Source of the DNA: Flammeovirgaceae bacterium UBA5867
Lineage (GTDB): Bacteria > Bacteroidota > Bacteroidia > Cytophagales > Cyclobacteriaceae
DNA length: 5,010 bases
Reading direction: 5' to 3'
Assembly: GCA_002432545.1 (NCBI GenBank)
Contig: DJFR01000049.1
Coordinates: 1 to 5,010 of the forward strand
The translations under genes were made by a program, and so were the position numbers. The notes under the pieces were generated by a model. The model was not told the DNA's origin. It made no database searches and was given only the letters and a program-made list of their open reading frames with translations. Shown here in pieces: positions 1 to 5,010 of this stretch (positions are counted from its first letter, which is position 1; each line of letters opens with the position of its first letter).

Positions 1-94
1 CACTAAAAACGACCTTCTGCCGTTATAACTGCATGAATAACTTTCAAATCGTGATAATTCATGCACATGGATAACCAGTTCACACTAAAATCCT

Positions 95-102
95 TATTTT
101 TG
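95..102 (+). promoter_or_regulatory. Candidate Bacteroidota -7 promoter element
   Basis: The sequence TATTTTTG is an exact match to the Bacteroidota -7 consensus TAnnTTTG and lies 17 bases before the lipoprotein start codon, which would give a very short 5' leader of roughly 12-15 bases. I see no TTG at the expected -33 distance (about 20 bases upstream), so this rests on one half of the promoter only. In AT-rich DNA such an 8-mer can occur by chance. Confidence 0.4.
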
Positions 103-119
103 TTTGAATTACCCTGTTC

Positions 120-1130
120 ATGTTGAGGGCATTTTTTGTATTTGTTTGTGCTTGCCTGCTTTTGAGTGCTTGTACCCAGCGCATGATATGCCCTGCGTAC
201 CAGAGCGCCTTTATTTACGATAAGAATGAACTTCGTAAAAAGTTCAGCTATTTCCAGGAAGACTCAACTCCTAAAGTATTCACTGCCAGTAAAAATAAGT
301 ATCTGATAGCCGAGCCAACCTCGTATCGTAAAAAGATACGGAGTATGCAGACGGTAGAGATGAAACCGGTATATGTTACACTGCCGGATTCACTTAACCC
401 CGAAGCAGGCATGGATGGTGAAGATGGCGTAGTGCCGGGTGCAGAACTCGATCTTGCTGCCCGCTCCGTTATCGATAGTATTTATATTGAAGATGTAGAG
501 CGCGATACTTCTACAGTTGAAGAAGATAGTGTATACATGATCAGCAAAGACAAGGAAGTGCGCGTGCTGAAGTACGACTTCCCGGATAGTCTTATATACG
601 ATCCTGCCACTGGTAAATATGTACCGAAAACACCTCGCTATATAGTAACGGAAGTTACCTTTAATGTAGAGCAGGATAACTACATGTGGTACCTGCGCGA
701 TTACCTCGTGCTGCCAGATGTGCGTCTTGCGAAAATGGGGCAGGCTGAACAAAAAGCAGAGGCTGCCAAAAAACAGAAGAAAGGTTTCTTCGGATTCTTC
801 AAGAACCTGTTCAAGAAGAAAAAGAAAGAAGAACCTGCTGATTCCACCGCGCAGCAAGTTGTGCCGGAACCTAAAGCTGATGACTTCGATTATGTTGATG
901 AAGATGAACAACAGAAGCCTGTTGTAACGGAAGAGGCACAACCTGAAAAGAAAGGTCTGTTCCGCAGAAAGAAAAAGAAATCAACCGAAGAACCAGCTAA
1001 TGATGCTGCCACCACGGAAGAGAAACCTGTGAAGAAGAAAAAGGAAAAGAAATCCAAAAAGAAAAAGGATGAGCCTGCGCAGGAAGAACCTGTTGAAGAG
1101 GAAAAGAAAGACGATGACGATGGATTTTAA
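120..1130 (+). CDS. Lipoprotein of unknown function with charged repeat tail
   Basis: A 336-residue protein with a clear type II signal peptide: a short N-terminus with one Arg, a hydrophobic stretch at residues 4-15, and the lipobox LSAC with the lipidated Cys at 18. The start is well fixed, since an in-frame TGA at 105-107 lies just upstream and this is the first ATG after it. The mature part has an N-terminal segment rich in aromatic and charged residues (CPAYQSAFIYDK, about 24-35, then a FSYF element at 42-45), a middle region with two LPDS/FPDS elements and an aromatic patch NYMWYLRDY (187-195), and a tail from about 205 made almost only of Lys, Glu, Asp, Pro and Ala. The residues after the lipid Cys (TQRM) do not resemble the acidic export signals of surface lipoproteins in this phylum, so a periplasm-facing location is more likely; that is inference. 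I think the CPAYQSAF core belongs to a conserved Bacteroidota family without known function, but I cannot name it. The gene stands alone on this strand and no terminator is visible after it. Confidence 0.88.
   Translation: MLRAFFVFVCACLLLSACTQRMICPAYQSAFIYDKNELRKKFSYFQEDSTPKVFTASKNKYLIAEPTSYRKKIRSMQTVEMKPVYVTLPDSLNPEAGMDGEDGVVPGAELDLAARSVIDSIYIEDVERDTSTVEEDSVYMISKDKEVRVLKYDFPDSLIYDPATGKYVPKTPRYIVTEVTFNVEQDNYMWYLRDYLVLPDVRLAKMGQAEQKAEAAKKQKKGFFGFFKNLFKKKKKEEPADSTAQQVVPEPKADDFDYVDEDEQQKPVVTEEAQPEKKGLFRRKKKKSTEEPANDAATTEEKPVKKKKEKKSKKKKDEPAQEEPVEEEKKDDDDGF
777..1079 (+). repeat. Three degenerate Lys-rich repeats coding the lipoprotein tail
   Basis: Three related protein units can be aligned in the tail: residues 220-240, 277-293 and 305-320. 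Each has a run of four or five Lys followed within a few residues by (E/D)EPA. The first two also share a KKG-x-F lead-in with extra Phe residues (GFFGFF in the first, GLF in the second), while the third has lost it. Acidic and Pro-rich linkers separate the units. At DNA level this gives long purine tracts on the plus strand, for example 813-833 and 1031-1052. The units are too diverged to be a recent tandem duplication. Confidence 0.6.
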
Positions 1131-1131
1131 A

Positions 1132-1830
1132 TCAATCGAAAAGCGTCAGGTTTCCGAATTGATCTGAAGCAGGTGCAGGTATAATCAGTGATGGTACATC
1201 TGCTTTTGCATCGCTGATGCGTGGTGATACGGAGTATAGATTCATTCGCTCGCTTGCATACGCATTCAACACAAATGCCAGGTCCTCCTCCGTACTTTCT
1301 TTATTTAACCATACGCTTTCGTCTTTTTTATTCAGTATTACCGGCATACGGTCATATATAGATGCAACCAGCGTATTGGCACGCGTAGTAACGATGGTAA
1401 AGGTGTGAAACTCGTTGCCATCGGTATCTTCATATTCTTCCCACAAACCTGCGAATGAAAAAATCTCCTGGTCGGTACAAATAAAGCGATAGGGTATAAA
1501 TGTTTTCTTTCCTGCTTTCTTCCATGCGTAGAAACCATCGGCCGGTATAATGCACCGCGTCTTCATCATGGCTCTTTTTATAGCAGGCTTCTCAGATATA
1601 TATTCAACCGGTGTGTTAATGATCTTTTCGCTCAACGGTTTATTCTTAGACCATTCAGGTGACGTGCCCCAGTAAAAAGTAGAAATACCCTGAGGTGATG
1701 CTGACGTGATCACCGGCATCAGTTGTGTAGGGCAGGCGTTGTAGCGCGGCTTGAACAACTCTGGTGTATCTACCGAAAACCTTTCACTGATCTTTTCGGG
1801 TGTAGCGGTGAGGCTGTATCGTTCGATCAT
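1132..1830 (-). CDS. SRAP-family (YedK/HMCES-like) protein with substituted active site
   Basis: A 232-residue protein of normal SRAP length. The family (bacterial YedK, human HMCES) protects abasic sites in single-stranded DNA by forming a thiazolidine crosslink through Cys2 after Met1 is removed. Family motifs are easy to see: RYN at 29-31 followed by PTQ (34-36), INTP at 71-74 (place of the INAR motif), CIIPADGFYAWKK at 93-105, FSFAGLWEE at 125-132, FTIVTT at 144-149 and YDRMPVIL at 159-166. Arg4, Asn31 and Asn72 are kept. However, Cys2 is Ile, the Glu expected at 102 (GFYEW-type motif) is Ala, the Arg of INAR is Pro74, and the His expected at 159 (IHDRMP) is Tyr. The reading frame is intact throughout. 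ATG at 1830 is the only usable start: the frame upstream has no ATG before a TAA. This looks like a conserved fold without standard crosslinking chemistry, either a pseudoenzyme or a variant. No SOS box or clear promoter was seen in the 68 bases upstream. Confidence 0.9.
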   Translation of the reverse strand: MIERYSLTATPEKISERFSVDTPELFKPRYNACPTQLMPVITSASPQGISTFYWGTSPEWSKNKPLSEKIINTPVEYISEKPAIKRAMMKTRCIIPADGFYAWKKAGKKTFIPYRFICTDQEIFSFAGLWEEYEDTDGNEFHTFTIVTTRANTLVASIYDRMPVILNKKDESVWLNKESTEEDLAFVLNAYASERMNLYSVSPRISDAKADVPSLIIPAPASDQFGNLTLFD

Positions 1831-1870
1831 AAATATAGGGGCTTTGAAAGGTGATGCATACAGTTAATGA

Positions 1871-1898
1871 CTTGCCGGAGTAAAATACAGCCAGCAAG
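1871..1898 (-). terminator. Hairpin after the hydrolase gene, possible weak terminator
   Basis: An inverted repeat, CTTGCCGG (1871-1878) and CCAGCAAG (1891-1898) on the plus strand, flanks a 12-base loop. In minus-strand RNA it forms an 8-bp stem with one G-U pair. It begins at the base right after the hydrolase stop codon, and TTAA blocks on both outer sides could lengthen it across a 3-base bulge. No run of U follows on the minus strand, so it is at best a weak or factor-dependent terminator, or an element that stabilises the 3' end of the upstream operon mRNA. It separates the hydrolase from the SRAP gene. Confidence 0.4.
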
Positions 1899-2834
1899 TT
1901 AAGTGTTTATAAATTCCATCGCACGCTCTTCACTCCAATATAATCCATTTTTGTTGAATTGAGCGAAGCCAACATGTCCGCCATGTGTGGGACTTTCAAA
2001 CTGTACAAACTCGTGATCGCGAAGTGTTGTTGTCGGGTAACAGTCTTTACTCAGAAACGGATCGTTCTGCGCATTGATAATGAGTGTAGGAATGGTAATC
2101 TTCGTGAGAAACTGCAGTGAGCTGCTCCGGGTATAATAATCAACGGCATTCTGAAAGCCGTGAATCGGTGCTGTGAAGTGATCGTCAAATTCAATAAGCG
2201 ATGCAATGCTATCTATACCTTTAATGTCAAGCTCTTTCCGAAAGGCAGCCTTGGCAATAATTTTCTTCTTCAGACTTTTTAGAAAGCGTTCTGAATAAAT
2301 GCGGTTGGAGGGTAGCGAGATTTTTATACAGCTTGTATGCAGATCGAGCGGTACAGAAAATGCTACCGCTTTCTTTACTTCCTGCGGAGGCTGTTGCTCG
2401 CCTATATATTTCAGGGTGAGATTCCCTCCCAGACTAAAACCAATCAACGTAATGTGTTTATAGCCCGCTGCTATAGCATGCTTAACCACTACACCAACAT
2501 CATCGGTAGCGCCACTGTGGTAGAAACGTAATTCGCGATTCATCTCTTCACTACAACCGCGATAATTCCACGTAAGCACATCGAAGTTATTGGCAAGGCA
2601 CATTTTAGCCATGCCTTTAATATAGCTTCGTTGAGAATTACCTTCGAGTCCGTGCGAAATGATCACCAATCGTTCAGCTCCTTGTTTGATCCAGTCAAGA
2701 TCGAGAAAATCAAGATCGGGTGTAACAATGCGTTCGCGTGTATAAGCTTGCAGGGCGACCCGTCTTAACAGGGCCGGATATATAGTTTCGAGGTGAGCGT
2801 TGAAAAGGAAAAATGGTGGTTGATAACTCGACAA
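1899..2834 (-). CDS. YheT-type alpha/beta hydrolase (predicted esterase), TTG start
   Basis: A 311-residue alpha/beta-fold hydrolase of the YheT/COG0429 group, predicted to be a soluble esterase; the natural substrate is unknown. Motifs in order are PPFFLFNAHLETIYP (6-20), typical of the group's N-terminus, HGLEGN (61-66), which carries the oxyanion-side loop, NYRGCS (90-95), the nucleophile elbow GFSLGGN (132-138) with Ser134, the acid in NDPF with Asp258, and GGHVGF (285-290) with His287. The catalytic triad is therefore complete and the length is usual for the family. The start is TTG at 2834-2832: the frame above it reaches a stop after only three codons, and the next in-frame Met is residue 75, past the conserved N-terminus. 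That upstream stop is the stop codon of the YfiT-like gene, so the two genes share one reading frame with 9 bases between them. It is the last gene of the TerC-YfiT-YheT cluster and is followed at once by a hairpin. Confidence 0.92.
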   Translation of the reverse strand: MSSYQPPFFLFNAHLETIYPALLRRVALQAYTRERIVTPDLDFLDLDWIKQGAERLVIISHGLEGNSQRSYIKGMAKMCLANNFDVLTWNYRGCSEEMNRELRFYHSGATDDVGVVVKHAIAAGYKHITLIGFSLGGNLTLKYIGEQQPPQEVKKAVAFSVPLDLHTSCIKISLPSNRIYSERFLKSLKKKIIAKAAFRKELDIKGIDSIASLIEFDDHFTAPIHGFQNAVDYYTRSSSLQFLTKITIPTLIINAQNDPFLSKDCYPTTTLRDHEFVQFESPTHGGHVGFAQFNKNGLYWSEERAMEFINT

Positions 2835-2843
2835 GGTATAGTG

Positions 2844-3368
2844 TTATTTGCCGGCCACAATTTTCAAATGTCCCAGGTGATGTTCGCCATGCCATGCGTA
2901 GCTGGCAATAGCCTGATCGATCCGTACGTATTTCTTGGAGTCAGGGTGATAGAATTTTCTCTCCAGATCTTCCTTTGAAATACTGTTCAGCAATACAATC
3001 CACTTGGCGTGCAATGCTTTCAGTAAAGCTATAGAGATAGCAGGATCTGCTTTTGTTTCAAACGTATCGGCCCACAATTTTTCATCGTATGCCTTGATGG
3101 TTGGCGTTTCTTCCGTCAGTGTCCACTTGATGCGGATATAGGCATTCATGTGACTGTCGGGTATATGATGCAATACTTGTCTTCCCGTCCATCCGCCTTC
3201 GCGATAAGGAGTATCGAGTTGTTGAATAGTAAGTTTACTGGTCAGTGCTTCTATACTTGCCGGTACAGCTTCTATCCGTTTGATATTGGCTTTAACTTCG
3301 TCTAAGGTATAGGAGTCTTTCGCAGTAAATTTGCCAATCGGATACCGGAGTTGTTCGTCACTATTCAT
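2844..3368 (-). CDS. yfiT: YfiT-family DinB-like metal-dependent transferase/hydrolase
   Basis: A 174-residue protein of the DinB/YfiT four-helix-bundle superfamily. It resembles Bacillus subtilis YfiT closely (comparison from memory), including the N-terminal YPIGKF, DTPYREGGWTGRQVLHH at 52-68, DSHMNAYIR at 71-79, LTEETPTIKAYDEKLW at 84-99 and FYHPD at 139-143. The three metal-binding His of YfiT (67, 160, 164) all appear at the same positions: H67 in VLHH, and H160 and H164 in AWHGEHHLGH. In Bacillus and relatives YfiT-type proteins act as bacillithiol S-transferases, adding the thiol cofactor to electrophiles for removal; earlier work called the family metal-dependent hydrolases. Whether this host makes bacillithiol cannot be told from the window. 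The ATG overlaps the end of the TerC gene (ATGAATAG, 8 bp), which points to translational coupling in one mRNA. The protein has no signal peptide and should be cytoplasmic. Confidence 0.93.
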   Translation of the reverse strand: MNSDEQLRYPIGKFTAKDSYTLDEVKANIKRIEAVPASIEALTSKLTIQQLDTPYREGGWTGRQVLHHIPDSHMNAYIRIKWTLTEETPTIKAYDEKLWADTFETKADPAISIALLKALHAKWIVLLNSISKEDLERKFYHPDSKKYVRIDQAIASYAWHGEHHLGHLKIVAGK

Positions 3369-4137
3369 TGAATTCTTCTTTTGCTTTTTTTCGATTATTA
3401 CGCACCCGTATATTTACCATCTCGATCAGTAACGAGAACGCTACAGCAAAGTATATGTAGCCTTTCGGTATAGCATATTCAAGTCCTTCGAGGAACAGCA
3501 TAAAACCGATCAGGATCAAAAAGCCCAATGCAAGTACTTCCATGGAAGGGTGACGATTAATAAAGTCACTGATGGCTCCGGAGAAAATCATCATGATACC
3601 GATGGAAATAATTACAGCAGTGATCATTATGATCACTTGGTTGGTAAGCCCAACCGCAGTAAGGATCGAGTCGAATGAGAAAATAATATCAAGCAGAATG
3701 ATCTGAACAATAATACCGGTAACATTCGCTTTACCTTTTGTCTGCTCGTCAAGTTCATCTTCGCCTTCTATTTCATGGTTGATCTCGCGTGTACTCTTCG
3801 CGATCAGGAACAAACCACCAAACATCAGGATCAGATCGCGACCGCTGAAAGGATGATCATGGTCGCTGAACATATGTACCAGTTTGTTTCCGATTATATC
3901 GGAAAGATGAAACAAGGGCTCCTTGAACGATATAACCCATGTGATACCCAGCAACAGGATGATACGCACAACCAGCGCGAGAATCAATCCGAGGTTACGG
4001 GTACGAGCCCGGATTTCTACCGGAAGGCGATTGGCAACAATGGAAATAAAGATGATGTTATCAATACCTAATACGACTTCAAAAAACGTAAGCGTTAACA
4101 GGGCGAGCCATGTTTCCGCGTGGGCGAATATTTCCAT
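3361..4137 (-). CDS. TerC-family integral membrane protein (probable metal exporter)
   Basis: A 258-residue polytopic inner-membrane protein with about seven hydrophobic segments (roughly 8-33, 48-70, 101-114, 138-160, 166-188, 200-219 and 226-243). The two hallmark TerC motifs are intact: EVVLGIDNIIFIS at 20-32 with Glu20, Asp26 and Asn27, and LLDIIFSFDSILTAVGLT at 148-165 with Asp150, Asp156 and Ser157. The pair is an internal-repeat feature of the family. A further acidic residue lies in a late membrane segment (Glu218 in FLEGLEY). TerC proteins were named from tellurium resistance; later work links several members to Mn export, including metalation of secreted enzymes. No CBS or transporter-associated domain follows, so this is the short form. 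A loop with HDH (93-95) and an acidic stretch at 121-131 may face the aqueous phase. It appears to be the first gene of the cluster with yfiT and the hydrolase. The leader looks too short for a Mn riboswitch. Confidence 0.94.
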   Translation of the reverse strand: MEIFAHAETWLALLTLTFFEVVLGIDNIIFISIVANRLPVEIRARTRNLGLILALVVRIILLLGITWVISFKEPLFHLSDIIGNKLVHMFSDHDHPFSGRDLILMFGGLFLIAKSTREINHEIEGEDELDEQTKGKANVTGIIVQIILLDIIFSFDSILTAVGLTNQVIIMITAVIISIGIMMIFSGAISDFINRHPSMEVLALGFLILIGFMLFLEGLEYAIPKGYIYFAVAFSLLIEMVNIRVRNNRKKAKEEFNE

Positions 4138-4165
4138 GCCGAGTAGTTCGGAGTTTATTTGGCGC

Positions 4166-4196
4166 TAAAAATAGAATAAGAAACGCGATAGTCCAA
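4166..4196 (-). promoter_or_regulatory. Candidate promoter for the TerC-YfiT-YheT operon
   Basis: On the minus strand TTG (4196-4194) is followed after 20 bases by TATTTTTA (4173-4166), which differs from the Bacteroidota -7 consensus TAnnTTTG only in the last base. The spacing fits the -33/-7 arrangement known for this phylum. It would start transcription near 4160, about 20-25 bases before the TerC ATG, and lies downstream of the ald terminator, as expected for an independent unit. A small inverted repeat, CCGA/TCGG (4139-4151), sits in this leader one base before the ATG. Confidence 0.45.
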
Positions 4197-4250
4197 GTGA
4201 GGGTTACTCCAGAATTTACTTTAAGTTATCAACAAGTTAACCCGTTTTAA

Positions 4251-4282
4251 AACAAAAACCGCAGGTATTCGTAGACCTGCGG
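4251..4282 (-). terminator. Rho-independent terminator of ald
   Basis: A perfect 8-bp inverted repeat, CCGCAGGT (4259-4266) and ACCTGCGG (4275-4282), with an 8-base loop. In minus-strand RNA the stem is followed at once by UUUUUGUU, a classic intrinsic terminator tail. It lies 26 bases past the ald stop codon. The plus-strand side lacks a good U-run, so it acts mainly for ald. It shows that the TerC cluster is transcribed separately. Confidence 0.9.
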
Positions 4283-4308
4283 CTTTATATTCAACAGCTA
4301 TGGCTTCA

Positions 4309-5010
4309 CTATAAAAACTTCTTCACGTCAGTGTAGGGTAGATTGAATGCGTCTGCTACCGCTTTATATACTACTTCTCCCTGGATAACATTTAACCCAA
4401 GGCGTAGCTCCAGGTTGTCCTGGCATGCTTTCTTCCAGCCCTGACCTGCTAACCGGATGGCATACGGAAGTGTAGCATTTGTTAAGGCCAGTGTTGAAGT
4501 ATAGGGTACTGCACCCGGCATGTTGGCTACGCAATAGTGTACTACATCATCAATAATGAATGTAGGATCTTCATGTGTCGTAGGGCGGCAAGTCTCAATA
4601 CATCCTCCCTGGTCAACCGCTACATCTACGAGTACTGTACCCGGACGCATCGTCTTCAACATATCGCGTGTAATCAGCTTCGGAGCTTTTGCACCCGGCA
4701 CCAATACACCGCCTATAATCAGATCAGAATCTTTGATCAGCTCACGAATGCTATATTCATTGGATACCATGGTATGAACATTCTTCGGCATAACATCATC
4801 GAGGTAACGAAGACGCGTCAGGTTAAGATCGAGAATCGTTACATCGGCTCCCATACCTGCTGCGATCTTCGCAGCGTTCGTTCCTACAACACCACCTCCA
4901 AGTATCAATACTTTTGCAGGCTTTACACCCGGTACGCCACCCAATAATATACCTCTTCCTTTTAAAGGTTTTTCAAGATACTTGGCACCTTCCTGTATCG
5001 ACATTCTTCC
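4309..5010 (-). CDS. ald: Alanine dehydrogenase, C-terminal part (5' end outside window)
   Basis: The reading frame is open through the right edge (Gly-Arg codons before the Met at 5004), and GRMS-x-QEGAKYLE is internal sequence of alanine dehydrogenase, so the Met at 5004 is not the start. About 233 of the usual roughly 370 residues are present. The enzyme catalyses the reversible NAD-dependent oxidative deamination of L-alanine to pyruvate and ammonia in the cytoplasm. Numbered from the Met at 5004, the visible features are LLGGVPGV (20-27), the Rossmann loop GGGVVGTNAA (36-45) with Asp59 at the end of the next strand (TILDL) in the usual place of the NAD-ribose-binding acid, VLVPGAKAP (100-108), DVAVDQGGCIE (127-137) with the family's catalytic Asp at 131, RPTTHEDPTF (140-149), and ANMPGAVPYTSTLALTNATLP (160-180). 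The C-terminus is complete and ends at TAG. The N-terminal substrate-binding Arg, Lys and His lie outside the window. A strong terminator follows. Confidence 0.96.
   Translation of the reverse strand, partial: GRMSIQEGAKYLEKPLKGRGILLGGVPGVKPAKVLILGGGVVGTNAAKIAAGMGADVTILDLNLTRLRYLDDVMPKNVHTMVSNEYSIRELIKDSDLIIGGVLVPGAKAPKLITRDMLKTMRPGTVLVDVAVDQGGCIETCRPTTHEDPTFIIDDVVHYCVANMPGAVPYTSTLALTNATLPYAIRLAGQGWKKACQDNLELRLGLNVIQGEVVYKAVADAFNLPYTDVKKFL

Noticed and set aside
3..68. 21-residue minus-strand open frame (ATG at 68-66) and a short plus-strand frame ending at 28 that could be the tail of an upstream gene
   Set aside because: Both are too short to judge, with no recognisable family residues and no promoter or terminator support. 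Positions 1-94 therefore hold no supported feature.
390..941. 183-codon minus-strand open frame opposite the lipoprotein gene
   Set aside because: It is the antisense of the Lys/Glu-rich coding sequence, giving Phe/Leu/Ile-rich low-complexity protein with no recognisable motif. The plus-strand frame has a signal peptide and lipobox.
1208..1220. GCATC-GCT-GATGC hairpin, considered as terminator for the lipoprotein gene
   Set aside because: The stem is 5 bp with no following U-run, and it lies within conserved SRAP coding sequence.
3775..4168. Plus-strand open frames of 98 and 81 codons opposite the TerC gene
   Set aside because: They are shadows of a clearly conserved membrane protein gene, and their products show no domain features.
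4138..4250. Possible manganese (yybP-ykoY) riboswitch before the TerC gene
   Set aside because: Only about 110 bases lie between the ald terminator and the ATG, the promoter-like site leaves a very short leader, and I see no paired structure or conserved loops of that class.
4511..4700. Ten-base direct repeat GCACCCGGCA at 4511-4520 and 4691-4700
   Set aside because: Both copies encode Pro-Gly-Ala in conserved alanine dehydrogenase motifs (MPGAV and VPGAK), so coding constraint explains them.
4537..4947. 136-codon plus-strand open frame opposite ald
   Set aside because: The minus-strand frame is unmistakable alanine dehydrogenase; the plus-strand product (rich in Arg, Asn, Tyr) has no family features.

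Overview
The window looks like chromosomal DNA from a member of the Bacteroidota (Cytophaga/Chitinophaga/Sphingobacteria-like; class not certain). The reasons are moderate GC, no clear Shine-Dalgarno sites before the genes, candidate promoter elements of the Bacteroidota type (TAnnTTTG at -7, TTG near -33), and close protein matches, from memory, to families common in that phylum. There are no phage, insertion sequence, tRNA, rRNA or CRISPR signals. All six protein genes are intact except the last, which runs off the right edge.

Layout: positions 1-94 hold no supported gene. A single plus-strand gene (120-1130) encodes a lipoprotein of unknown function with a highly charged, repeated Lys/Glu tail. 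It meets the next gene tail to tail with one base between the stop codons. Everything from 1132 to 5010 is read from the minus strand. In transcription order this is the 3' part of alanine dehydrogenase (ald, 4309 to beyond 5010), a strong rho-independent terminator (4251-4282), a candidate promoter (4166-4196), then a tight cluster of three genes: a TerC-family membrane protein (3361-4137), a YfiT/DinB-type thiol transferase (2844-3368) that overlaps it by 8 bp, and a YheT-type alpha/beta hydrolase (1899-2834) that starts with TTG 9 bases after the transferase stop. A hairpin directly after the hydrolase stop separates it from an SRAP (YedK/HMCES) family gene (1132-1830).

The TerC-YfiT-YheT set reads as one transcription unit. 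TerC proteins are linked to metal (Mn) export, YfiT-type proteins to bacillithiol conjugation or metal-dependent hydrolysis, and YheT-type proteins to ester hydrolysis. A shared role in detoxification is plausible but is only an inference.

The most interesting item is the SRAP protein. The fold motifs are intact, but three residues that define the family's chemistry are all replaced: Cys2 is Ile, the Glu of the GFYEW-type motif is Ala, and the His of the IHDRMP motif is Tyr. This suggests a non-crosslinking SRAP pseudoenzyme or a variant with altered chemistry. No wholly new multi-gene system is evident; most of the window is ordinary housekeeping content.
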